From: Psococerastis gibbosa
Taxonomy: Eukaryota; Arthropoda; Insecta; Psocodea; Psocidae
DNA length: 64,000 bases
Reading direction: 5' to 3'
Assembly: GCA_963971405.1 (NCBI GenBank)
Contig: OZ020486.1
Location: forward strand, 8,641,419-8,705,418
The translations under genes and the position numbers were made by a program. Of the stretch, positions 21,857 to 34,600 are shown one piece after another. The number at the start of each line of letters is the position of its first letter. The first letter of the stretch is position 1. The notes below the pieces were generated by a model. That model was not told the origin of the DNA. It worked only from the letters and a program-made list of their open reading frames with translations, and ran no database searches.

Positions 21857-22611
21857 TCACACAGAAATCTCCTGAATTTGCACCCTCTTCTTCGAACACC
21901 CCGGAGTCTGCGGTACACCCTGCTGCCGCAGGATGCCGCCGCTCATCTGGCTACAATTTGGTGGCTGATTTTTGGGTGGCGGGGGCGGGTCAGGTATAGA
22001 AGGACTAGGCAGCATCATCCCCGTCTGCCGCGGCGGATCCGGAGGTGGTTCGTAGCTTGGTGGGTGCGTGCACAGCGGTTTCTTCACCCCAGACGGTGGC
22101 GAGCAGTTGAACTCTTGTAGCGGCATCTCCACGAGGCTACCCGTGGAAATCTTGTGGGTTGATAGCGGTGCTGACGCTGCTAAAGCGTGTTTGGCTTCGA
22201 TGTCGCCGGAAGAACTGCTACAGCTGCCGACTTCTACCAATTCATCCATCTTCTTGTCGTCCCTTTGGTCGGGTCGGCGATAGATCCTGGCGAATATGAC
22301 GATGTTGAGGATAAGAAGGAAGCATCCTACGGCTATTGCGACCGTTAAGGCGGTAGCGTAATTCTGGTAGTGGCTGGAGGCGAGCTTGCGGAAGAGGTTA
22401 TAATTGTTGTTGTTGTTGTTGTTGTTGTTGGCGAGGGTCCGTTGTGTATTCTGACTGACGGCACTGCCAGTGACGTTAGGCGGGCACTCAGTCGTTGTCG
22501 CAGCGTCCCGCAGCTGCGGCAGGGGAGTCGACGCTGTAGAAGTGGCCATCGTTGCTGCCGTGGTTGACGTTGTGTAAGTTGGCCTCAATAGTGATTGAGG
22601 TCGAACTGAAC
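21857..22611 (-). CDS. Nlg: Neuroligin last exon: stalk, TM helix, cytoplasmic tail
   Basis: A 755-nt exon with acceptor TTTTTTAG, starting with the last two bases of a Gly codon. It holds 250 residues and a TGA stop at 21857-21859. In order it encodes a Thr/Ser-rich, probably O-glycosylated stalk with an N-glycosylation site (NVTG), nine Asn in a row, and one helix of about 25 residues (ALTVAIAVGCFLLILNIVIF, DNA about 22280-22360). The basic stop-transfer YRRPDQR follows, then a ~140-residue tail with a PPSY WW-type motif, proline runs, and the end KKRVQIQEISV. The last three residues (Ile-Ser-Val) fit a class II PDZ ligand. No clear AATAAA site is seen soon after the stop, so the 3' UTR end is unresolved. 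Confidence 0.94.
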
Positions 22612-25600
22612 CTAAAAAATAAAATAAAATTGGTTACGCTTCTACAGTTCTACTAGCTATAGGTATTCACAGTTTTTCAATTTAACGGTACATTTTCATG
22701 ACCTTGGATTTTGGAAATGTAACTGTGTAATACAACGATGGATACATTGAAGACCGTGCCATGGGTAATTTTGTGACTCAATCCCTAAAACTTAAATTTG
22801 AAGTTTTTAGTACATACATACATATACTTGAAGGCTTTTGGATAGAAATTGTTTAATTTGTAAAAACGTGTTTTTTTTTGGTTCGGGACAGGGCTCCAAC
22901 CTTTCTTGCGTAAGGGCCCCGAAACATTTGTTACGCAATTGGGCTTTAGTCGCGGCTGGGACAAAGCAAAAAGACAAACGGTGAAAGGCACTTCATCCAA
23001 TATTAAATGGAAATACCACAATTTAATTTAAAATGTTCCTACCCTACTGATACTACAATATTACGAATTTCTATTTTGAGTAAAGTTTTCGCGATTTACT
23101 GCATTATAATTATTGCAATATTATAAGCACTACCAATTTAGTAAAACGTATAGACCTACTAAATACTTTAGGCCATTTCATGTTGCCATTTAATATACCT
23201 ATCTGCTTTGTTCTAATAATGTAGTTTTTAGTACCGGACAAACTGATTTAAAACCAATTAAGCATCGTGTTTTATTCAGCTTACCCGTGGTAAACACGAG
23301 AAAATAATATGAAACCAAAACAGAGATATTCCCAAATGGATTCGCTGCGCGGTGTCATTAATTGTATTTGCGACACAGGTGATCTAGTTACAGTTTGTAA
23401 AATGTTACACGCCCCCCCCCCTCCCCCCGCCGCCCCACTCACTCCTCCTACCAGACATTCGTTTTTTAGTGTAATGTTACAAGCATAATTACTGTAGTAT
23501 ATCTTTTATTCTCACAATTTGGGAATGAGATTTCAAACTCTTTATTATGCATATATACAGCAGGGATGAAGAGGTACTTCAAAGGATAAATGATAAAAGA
23601 TCCCTAATTACCTCCATTTCGGTGAGAAGAGCAAAATGGGTGGGTCACCTGATCAGACAGGAAGGACTCTTAAGCGCCATAATAGAAGGCACAATCGAAG
23701 GCACCAATGCAAGAGGGCGACCAAGGAAGGCGTACGCAGAAGTCATCATTTATTTATTTATTTATTCAAGTAAGCTATATATATATATATCTCATGATCT
23801 CCCTCCTCTATTAACTTCTGCCGCAGACTTTTATACTGTACGTTAATTATGAATGAATATTTTTAGACTCCATTATAAGGCAAATTGTCTCGATCTAAGA
23901 TTTTGCGACCACGTGAGTTTAATTATTAAGTTTGTTTAAGCGACCAAGGAAGGCGTACGCAGAAGACCTCAAGAAAGATATGAGATGCGGAACCTACTTG
24001 GAACTCAAGGGAACGGCCCAAGACAGGGAGGAGTGGAGAAGGAGGTGGAAAGATTTGCTGCAAACCAATCGCTAGATTGCAACTAAAGAAGAAAGAACAG
24101 TAGGGATACAACCTCTACAGCAGGCCTAGGACAAACGCAAATGCAGAAGAATAACTCCGCAGGAGTGCCGGTACTGAAACCATCATCACGGTGTTAAAAC
24201 GTATCTGCACGTATAAACACAAAGCAGAAGATTTGGATACAGCAGTAGATCCGGGTTTATGGGCCATGTTCCCAGCGTAGTTCCAAACGTCTCGTCAACT
24301 TCTGGGGTCGAAAACTTCAGAGATACTACGAAGACTTCTGACTTCTTAGTGCTCAACTGTTTGGGCAAGGGGATGTGCAGCTAATTTATAATAAGAAGAA
24401 TGGGAGAGGGAGTAGGTACATCTAATAATTCAACTTGACTCGTATCTGTACTTGGTTAAGTCATGCCTTTGCTTGTTTCATTGCGTTAATGGTAAGCTTG
24501 TCTCAGCTTGTCCATTATCGCTTGTAGCCGGTGTAGCTTGACTTCGAGAATGTATAGCAGTTTACCAATGGCCAAAAATTCATAAGAAAACAATACAAAT
24601 ACTGTCCGAAATCCATGGGGTCGTTGGCGTTGGACAAGAGACCTGGCCAGGGTCCATAAAAAGTCATTAAAAAAATAACCTCTGACCTCTAATGATTCAA
24701 CTACATACCGTCATAGAACTGAGCGCCCTCCTCCTGGAAATGATGGTGCCTCATGTTGAGATCGTCAACACCGGGCCGATGGAGTTGAGGTATCAGATTG
24801 AGCCAAAGCGACATTTTGTGCCCCCTGTAGTGGTTTTTCATTCCTGACACAGCCCCTGGAAATAATACAAATTAAGAAATTTGGCAGGACTTGAGAAATA
24901 TGGGCGATCAGGACACCGAAATTGGAGGAGTTAGAAAGAGGAAAGATTTAACTTCAACACAAGTTAGTTAAATATATTTTATAGCTAAATCGAGACGTCA
25001 TCTCCAGCAGCCGACGAGCAGTACGCACTGCTGCTACTATGTTGACGGGACACGGCCCCTTCTGGGTTCACCTTGCTCGCTTGGGTGCTCAGGTTTCCTC
25101 GCAGGATTGCTGCTTCTGCGAGATTGGCGCTGAGACCGGGCGGCCGTGCAGGCTGTCTGGCGAGAACGTCTTTCCTCGGTCGGTTTGCTATGGGGGGACT
25201 ACAGGCAGGGCAGCTTGGCCCAAAGGAGGTGGCGCGCTTCGCGACCGCAATTGGGTTGTCCAAGTGAGCAAAATGGGGCGTGGCCTGGGACTTTGCCAAA
25301 ATCTTCTAATACTAGTTTAATGTCAGTGTTATACAATATATCATATAATACTAAAATATATTGAATAAAGATTAGGTGCACGGTGGATTTAGTGCAGTGT
25401 TCAGCAAACTACCCCCGAGAGGTGGATATTAGAGTTCAAATCCTTTTTCCCTCCATTTTTTCATATCTTCTCCTATAACCACATGTTCTGATTGGCTGAC
25501 TGTTTGATCTGATTGACTCACCGCAAGAACTTTCCTACACGAAAGTGGTCTATTGTATAATTTCGTTGGTACCTACTGAGTTTCGTTTAGTTACGCATTG

Positions 25601-28600
25601 AATTGTTAAATTCCTTTTAATACATCGGTGGATTAAATTTTGGAATATTTTTCCACCTGAAAAACGTTAATTTTTTATTCCGCATAATTTCCCTATTAAA
25701 ATATTAGATTTAGCAATTGAATAATGATTTTAATAAAGCTGTAATAAAGATTTAATTATTTAACGCGAATGATTTCTACGAATTGAAATTATAATTTTAC
25801 CTCATTTGCATTTTCTCCCCGAGTAATCAATTATGACGGGATTTACCAGCCCGTGTCACGTTTTTTCATTTTAAAATTGCACAACTGTATTTTTCAAATG
25901 GGTTACTGTTCTTCTCTTGTTCAATTTTGCTAAATCGATCGGTTTTTATTTTTATTTTGGGCTAACTCTATTTTGGAAGGTTTTATTTTCAAAAACCTCC
26001 AAAAAAGGTTAAAAAGTTTTTTTCCTCAAAAAACGGCTCCAACGATTTTCTTCTAATTGACATACAGTAATATTGTGGTCGTTATTTATTTAAAAAAAAC
26101 GCAATGGGTCACTTGCCCCTTGGTAGTTTGCTTCGGTGGGTATAAAAATGAAAGTAACTCAATTTTCATGAAAAATGACTAAAAAATAATTTTCTGTTTT
26201 TTATCGATGCTTTCCACCTTCAAGTATGTTTTAGGCGTTAACTAGAGTAACTAGTTTGGTTTTGTGCATTTTTTGGGCATGATTGAACATTCACGCTCCA
26301 AATCATTGCGTACGGTATCCTGACATTATTACTGTGTTGTAATATATATTTTAAATATTGGTCTGACCGTTCTAGAATAAGCAATGCCATCGGTCAATTA
26401 AATTAAATATTGACATTTTGTTCTATTACTAAGCCAACCGAGCGGAGTAAGGGCTATGAACCCCTCGCTTACACTCAATTAGGAAAGCTCGAGACCACCT
26501 GCTTTGTATGGCCTCCAAAGCATGGCCAAAAAATGTTGCAAGTGTGCGACTCGAACCAACAACCTTTCGGGTGAAGTCCGGAGTCAGTACCACTACTCTA
26601 TATGTCCTGACATTCGTTCCCGCGATCATATTATTTGAATTTCTGGTGAATCCTCGTGATTGGTTTAGCAACGGTTTTACCTAGTGACTTTGGAACAGTT
26701 AAAAAGTAGGTGCCTAATTGATTGTAAAAAAGTGATTTCAGTTTAGGGTTAGCATGAAATTGTTCGCCTTTTGATACGTCAATAAAGTAGTTTTCATTTC
26801 ATTTCACTTCAGTTATTTCTAAATTGGGGGCATATATTTAAATTTTATTTGTAATTCCATGTTGTGTTTTACAACCTAAAATAATACGTTTATCAATATG
26901 TTGTGTTTTCTTGCATTATTTTTTTTGGCTTTAATAACACCTTATTTCGTGGAAAACGTGATAAATCTTTCCATTGATTCCCAAACTTGCCCTTTTAGAT
27001 GTCAAACGGCATTATTGACGACAGAACTAAAATAGTTTGTCTTGAGAAAGTTCAAAATGAAACAGCTTACGAACTAGCTCTTTCTACCAAGTTCGAGGAA
27101 CAACTTACCCATTTCTAAGTATAATTGGTTAATTGCATCATAGGTATCCCAGAAGGCGAGTTGATCATCTCTCTTCTCTTGGTCCTTACTTAATGATAGC
27201 AATTGATTGGAAGGTACAGGCGAAGTCCGCTGTCTGTTAAACCCGTTTGGGTCTCTGCAACAGAAAATCACATGGCGTTTCTGCTAAGTGTCTACACAAA
27301 TACCCCGAAAGGGTGTTAGGCTACATTTTCTGGTTATGCTTCGGAGGGCATGTAAAGCAGGCGGTCCCGGGTCTTCCTAGTTGAGTGTAAGAGAGGGCTT
27401 AAGAGCCCTAACTCCGCTAGCTTGGCTTAGTAATGGAGCAAAATAAGTCAATATTTATATATTTTTATTAACAAATAATTAGTTCAGATAAGAACTCTGA
27501 CTTTCCCCAGAAAGGTTTTTGGTTCGAGAGCCACACTTTCAAAATAGGGACGTAAAGCATTTTTCTGGTTGAGTGTAAGAAAGGACCTTACAATGGGTTG
27601 GCTTAGTAATAGAATATAAGTAATTAGCCTGTTATTTAATTTATTTAAAAAATACAAAATAGCGTACACCTCAATTATTATTGTTGTTTCCAACGCCTGC
27701 TTTCAGCATTTCTGCCTTAAGCAACCCTGTCAGCCTGGCTGGGGGAGTGAGTACGTTTGTTAACTTGAGGGACCCTCAGGGGCGTAATGTTGGGGGGGGG
27801 GGGGGGGGCACGGTCCAACTTGCCTTAAATTTTCTTTATTTTATTAAATTTAATTTTAACTTTAAGTGAAAATGCTTAGTTTATTTTAAAAGACGAGAAG
27901 ACCCTATAGATTTTTATTATTGAAATTAGGTTTTAAATTTTTTTTAATTAAATAATTTAATTGGGGCGATTTTATAAAATAAAAAACTTAAATTTTTATT
28001 ACCATAAATTATTGAATTTTTTGATCTAAAAGTTTTAAAGAAAAGATTAAATTACCTTAGGGATAACAGCGCACGGTCCAACTTGCCCCCCCCCCAGCTC
28101 CTTTTGGGGGGATGGCTTTGCCCCCCCCCCCCCAGCCTCGAACATTGTAAGACGTAGTTCATACTTCATGGTCCCCTTTGCAGCAATATTAATGTTAGCA
28201 TTCCTGTTTTAGCGTTGTAAAATCTATTAACTATTAAAATGCGTAAAACCCTACTACTTTGCTCTTATATTTTCAATTTTTCCTTAAATCCTGCCTGATG
28301 ACGTCATAAGGTCTACTTTTTTTGCCCCCGCCATCATTCTAAAACTTCACGCCTCTGGGCACCCTAAGGGCAGACTCATTCATCTCGGGGAGAAGGGGAG
28401 TTTACCGCCTCAATAATGTGGATTCCGAACCACTTGGGGAACAAAGTAGAGTCACACGAATAATTCGGAGATGACGAGGACTCGCCACGTACCTAAATAA
28501 AATATTTGAAGGAAATTGACTTAAAGTAGATTAAATAGAAGAAATTAAGATTTAAAATTAACGACCGATACACATGTCGAATTGAACGATTCTGTATCGA

Positions 28601-31600
28601 TCTAAGAACTTTAATTTTTTTGAAACGATTCAGGAGGAATACCTGTTTTTTAAATTTGCGAAAATAAGAGAAATAATATCTCGGGTGAGTTAATCTATTC
28701 CGTTCGCGCTATACCTGAAGCACTACTTAAAAACAATTTTTCACCGCAATCATGATTCTTAGAGGGTTAAAAAGACAAAACACTATGGGGATTCCTCTTC
28801 AGACCGTCATTAAATGTTAGCAGGAAGAGAAGAGAGAAGAGTAGGGTCGGGACAAAAAGTTGGTTGAATAACAGTTTGGTTTGGTTTTCTTTCGATGTGT
28901 GGAAGGTGATCATTTGGGTTATCAAGGGTGTAACTTTGGATCAATGTTTCTGTTTTTTTCCCGAACTTCAGCCATTGTTTTGTGTTTTTGTTTAGCTATC
29001 TAAGATTTCCGTGACTTGTTACCGCAGAAAAACAAAAGTTGGTTAGACTTGATTAGTGAAGCATTAGGCTACTGGACAGTAGTTGTGCGAATAAAATATA
29101 AATTATGCAACATAAGATAGCTTATAGGTTAATAATAACACAATATGTTTTGCATGAAATAATTGAAAATATCAAAAAAATAAAATGGAAAAATATTGGT
29201 GTTCTTCACTTTGGCGGCTAGACCGCCGTGTCACAAATAACGTCACATTTTGCCGTCACGTGGTCTGATTTTTAACCATCAGACTTGAATTGATTGGAAA
29301 CCTTTTTTGACTCCACCCATAAAAACCTTGAAGGGCTTTGGCCTACTCAAATACTACAATCATCTCGGTTTTGTCCGACGCTCCTCCATCTACGGACTCC
29401 CAACTCGCGGAGGTCAGTTTCTAATTCGTCTTTCCAATGGTTCCTTCGCCGACCCTGCAGTCTTCTTTCCGCCATGCTTGTAATTGTACATTTTGTCCAG
29501 CAAGTTACATTCTTATGACGTGTCACAGCAATCTTAGACGCTATGTTTTTACAAAACATACACTACCTAGGTCTTCTCCATTGTATTGCGTTTATTTCCG
29601 AGTTTTTCCATTTTTGTACAGGGGTCCCTAGATGAGAATAAGTATGAGTTTGAGTATTTATTATTTTAGAAAAACATATTACAATCACTGAGAAACCAGA
29701 AGGGACACACTAAGTGACCCCTGTAAAGGGGACCTGAGTCGTGGCCCGTATAATTACCTACCAAAACAGTACAATAACATTTTTAAATCGGAGAGTGGTC
29801 GAATACACTCAAATCTTTGGACACACCATAGTTCTCCTGCCTTTCCAATACTCGGAGTTTATTGGCGACGTTGGCCATAAAACTCCTGGTTTTTGGGCCG
29901 TATGTTGCTGCCGGGCTTACAAGGGTTGTGCAGATCTTCCCCTTGTGAAAACCATCACTGATAGAAAAGGTAGCCTTTAAATTGCAAATAAGAAAAGAAA
30001 TGTTTGGCAAAAGAGGCTGACAGCAGACACAGGTTTTTATGATCAAGCGCAACACCTTTCAGCTAAGTCGACAATTTCAATAAATTTCAATAAAAAATTT
30101 CAGTTAGGTAAAACGTCTTTCAATGATTTAGTAGAGGTTCCCGAGGAGAAAATATATCACTGTCCCAACGAATCAAGAAAATCGGATTACTACACTTGAA
30201 ACTTTTTGTCCATGCGAAAGGATGGATTTTACAAGTCTCAGCCTTTTCGATTGACAGACGGCTCATGATAAATTACTAACCTAATTCTTTTTCTGGAGAA
30301 TTCCAGTATTTATTGCGTGCGTAACTAGGAAGAAGTCAAAGTGAAATTTTGGAATATTACAATGTTATCTCTCCTTACCCATGCAACACATCAAGTAGCA
30401 GAGCTTCTGAGTACTTACTTTTACTTTTTCGTGTCCAAGCGCGTCCCAAACTGGGCGAAATTCATAGCCGCCACATTGGCCTCCCACAGGTCTTCAGGTG
30501 TGCAGCTTCTGAGTAATGCCTTATGGTCTCAGAGGCGAAGACGTGAAAAGCCCTAATCTGTACCCCCTCGTGGAGAAGATGGAAGCGCGTAGTGGCGGCT
30601 GAACAGGTAGGGGACAGAGTTGAAGCCTGAGTAAGCGAAAACACAGTCTTTTCTGTGCAGGACACTCTTTTGTCATGCTGGGCTTGGGAAAGTGGCCCCG
30701 AAGACGGAGGAACTCAATGAAGAGTCAACGGCATAAGGATGCAGAAGGCACCTATTCCCTATCAATTCCCATCATGACATCAATTGAAGCACATAGAAGT
30801 TAAGGTGACATTTATTGCGCTAAGTTAAGTGCACAATGCTGTTACTCTAGCTTGTCTTTTTAGTCTACAAACCAACAGGAACAACGGGATCTGTCGTGTT
30901 GACAATGCTAGAATTCATGCCAAATGGGTATACCTATGCATTTTCAATTCAGTTAAATACTATAGCCTCAATAATTATCTCGAATGCTTAGCTTTGTCAA
31001 TTGCACCTCCTGACCTCTAAGCACTTCAATTGACTTGATGATTTAAAATCTTCGATAGAAGAGGCACTCGAGGAAGAAGCAGATGCAACACTAAGAAATA
31101 CAGTACAATTTACAATAGAATGTAAATAATTTGTCATTAATGGCTAGCTTATGTTAAAATGACCGCCTGAACTGACTGTGCATACAGACGGAGATAGGCA
31201 AACGGCATTATAAATAATTAGAATATAAGTTCTAGAGAAAAATATTGTGACGCTTCTAACTTTTCTACCAGGAAAGACCTCAAGCAGTACCATCTGCAAA
31301 TATACTGTCACATAATTGGAAGATCGTAAATCTGAGGAATGGAGAACGGTGGCAGTCATAATCATAAATAAACAAAGAAGGGAGAAGAATAAATGAGAAA
31401 AGTAGGGCCACCACCATCATGGCGGAGACCACTGAAATTAATTGCTCAACACCATTCTAAATGGCTGAAAGAAAAGACAATTTGTTTGCGAAACCGGAAT
31501 GGAAGTCTACGTATAATTACTTTCACACTTCTCGTCGCGGCGGGGAAATTTCCACAATTTTTACTTAATGGATCTAGTCTGAAGCGTTTGGAGAACTGCG

Positions 31601-34600
31601 TTCTGTTATTGAAGCTTTTTTCAAGAGAGTGTAGCTAGACCATTAGCGTAAGAATGTCAGACGACCGCATGCCGAACAAGACATACAAAGCTAATCATTT
31701 CACCACCTAGAAGGGACCAAATACTTCAACGACCTTTGGGTGTGCACCGACCATGGCGTCAGGTTGGCAGAATTCTAGGAGATCTCGGACACGAAAAACT
31801 GAAACTAAGCAGGAAGACGATTGGCGGGACGTCCTCGAAACACGCTGGAAAGATGAGTTAGAAGCCGAACTCCACGAGTTGTGAGTCCGCAGATGGTGGA
31901 GCGTTGTACAAAACTGAGACAACGGGAGGAGTGTTGTCGAGCAGGCCAAAACTCATCAAGGGCTGTAGAGCCAGGAGAAGAAGAAGACAAGAAGAAGATC
32001 TAGCCTGTAGCTGGTGGAGAGCTGCGTTCTAGCATCGCAACTTTTTTTCAAGCTAGAAGTCTCTATAGAGTATAGATAGACCATTAGCGTAAGAATGTCA
32101 GACGACCGCATGCCGAACAAGATGTACAAAGCAAGCATGACAGGAAGACGACTGGCGCAAGGGCAGATTTTGCCTCCAATTTAGGGGGGGGGGGGGTCAG
32201 CGGTCAGGTTCAGTGGATTATAACATTAAAAAACAGGATTATTTTTAATTCCCACCGTAAACCCATTGTTATCTAGTGTAAGTTAATTAATTTTTGGGGG
32301 AGGGGGCTCCGGACCCTCTGACCCTCCCCTAAAATCCGCCCTTGGAATGGCGGGACGTACTCAAAAACGCTTGATGGATGAGTTAGAAACTGACATCCGA
32401 GAGTTGGGAGTCCGCGTAGATGGTGGAGCGTCGTTCAAAACCGAGATGACTGGTGAAGTGATTTCGAGCAGGTCTAAGCTCATCAAGAGCTGTAGAGTCA
32501 AAAGAGAAGAAGAGGATCTAGTCTGGAGTCTAGCCTATCTACAGTAGTGTATAGATTGACTATTGGATCGACCTTGAAAGCGATAATAATAATACTAATA
32601 ATAATAAAGTCTTTATTAAAAAAAAAAAATGGCCCTCTCTTACACCTAACTTTACATAACAACGATATTGGGCAAGCTCTGCGGAAGATATGCGTTTAGC
32701 GCAACAATACTCACCGACAAGCTTGCCTTGCACCAGAGGTACGTTTACAAGACGATTATGCCATGATTAACCATGAAGAAGACGCATAAGACAACGTTGG
32801 TAAGACGATGACACCCGTAACTTACACTGTTTGCCAGGACAGAAACTGGCAAGCCTCGACTGTCTTCAATAGCTCGGCTACACCAGCGTACATACGACAC
32901 AGTTATAGCTTAAATACACCATATAAAGCACATATATGGCTCATACCATTAATTAAACACAGCCATAAGGTAACCATAATGAGCAGATGATGTCATAAAT
33001 GCTGAGCGAACAGTCTACTAAATGAACCTATTACGAAAGCAAATTTGTGAGAGAACCAAAACTGGAACTTAGCGAAGATATTGTTTATGACTCTCCCCCC
33101 CCCCCCCCCGTCTGCCTCTCCTCCTCCCCTAGCCGCTCACCACAGATTCCCCCCGGGAACGGGAACCCTGGCTCCTCAGCTATCATCTGTTCTCAGTCAA
33201 TCGTCTTCAACATAGTCGAGTTACCTCTATAAATAGTTGCTGAGTGACCGCAGCCGTGAGCCTGGTCAGCAATGTAAACCTCCGAAGAATAAAGGGCTGG
33301 CTGAGAAGTTTGGATTTTGACTGTGCTAAATTGACTTTTGTCCAAATCTGAGGGACTGTTGGTTTATAAAATTTTAAGGGATCTACTAGGATTTTGCGGT
33401 TTTTTAGGGCGGGGCGAACTCTTCATTTAGTTTCTACAAGGCCAGACAAATGGATAATAATTTTGATTATTCAATTGGTATTTCTTATTCTAGCAGGTGG
33501 TAATGACATAAGGTATGAATAAATTTTCTGGAAGTCAAGCATTGGTCGCTGTCTCAATAGGCAGATGAAATCTCCTTAAAAGCAGACGTAAACAGATATT
33601 GATATTGATGTATATGGGTCTCAAAACCTTAAAGAGCATCGTGCAGGATATTACGGTAAATTCAAGGCAACAAGAGCTAAATTTCTCTCTGTACCCTACG
33701 CCGATGCGGCACAGAAAACCATCGCCCCCATTTGCGGTCTAATTCATCAGTTGGAAACTAAGCTCTGTGTACTGTAGACAGTAGGGGGGGGGGGGTTCGC
33801 GGGAGGGGAGGGGGAATTAAACAGTCAAAGCCTTGACAGATTGCATGCATATTGAATTGTCACCGATATCTCGACGGGTCAGTAACTATTGGGGGGCCCG
33901 AGGGACTTTAAACATCCATTAACTTCAATGGGCTTCTATGCATTGGTATGCGGCCCTAGAAAGGCAGAAAGCTATCGGCATAGCTTATGGAAACATGCTT
34001 TTTCTTTAAATCTCTAATCTGCAGCAAATTATCAAAGTGATGAATCTGAGCAATGTGCATCCTCCTCGACGGTCTATATGAACGTGTATATAATGAAGAC
34101 TGGCAAAACATTTGTCAGAATGTGCAAACAGAAACAGCAGCAGTTCAGTTAGTAACAGGTCTGATAGGGGTGTTAGGGGGCGTATTTTTAGGCTGCTGGC
34201 TCCTATCATTGACTATTAAATGTAGATGCTATACCCCCGGAACCAACAGCCTAATGGGGGGGGGGGACACACACCTAACCAAGGACAGGGGCTGCTGTAG
34301 TAAATGTGCTTTAGATTACATTATATACAATACATATATTATAGACACTCACCGATGATTCACATTATGTACACTCGAGCACTTAACGCAGGGACGGATC
34401 CAGCAGCCCATTTGGGGGGTGGGGGGGTAGTTGTGGGTCAAAATGGGAACAACATAATTATGTAGGATCGATGGATCGATTAAATCAGAGCGTAATAAAT
34501 TAATTTACAACAGATTAACCAAATTTGGGGGGGGGGGGGGCAGCTACCCCCTTGGCCCCCCTGTATCTGTCTATGACTTGACGATGAACAAAGAAAGACA

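Noticed and set aside
21761-22120. Plus-strand open frames over the neuroligin last exon
   Set aside because: They are shadows of the GC-rich neuroligin coding sequence on the minus strand.
24985-25299. GC-rich minus-strand open frame of 104 codons as a gene
   Set aside because: It is the antisense of a LINE knuckle remnant whose plus-strand frames match known LINE ends.
27825-28070. Functional rRNA gene
   Set aside because: Only about 250 bp of a mitochondrial 16S, with duplicated target flanks, in nuclear repeat DNA.
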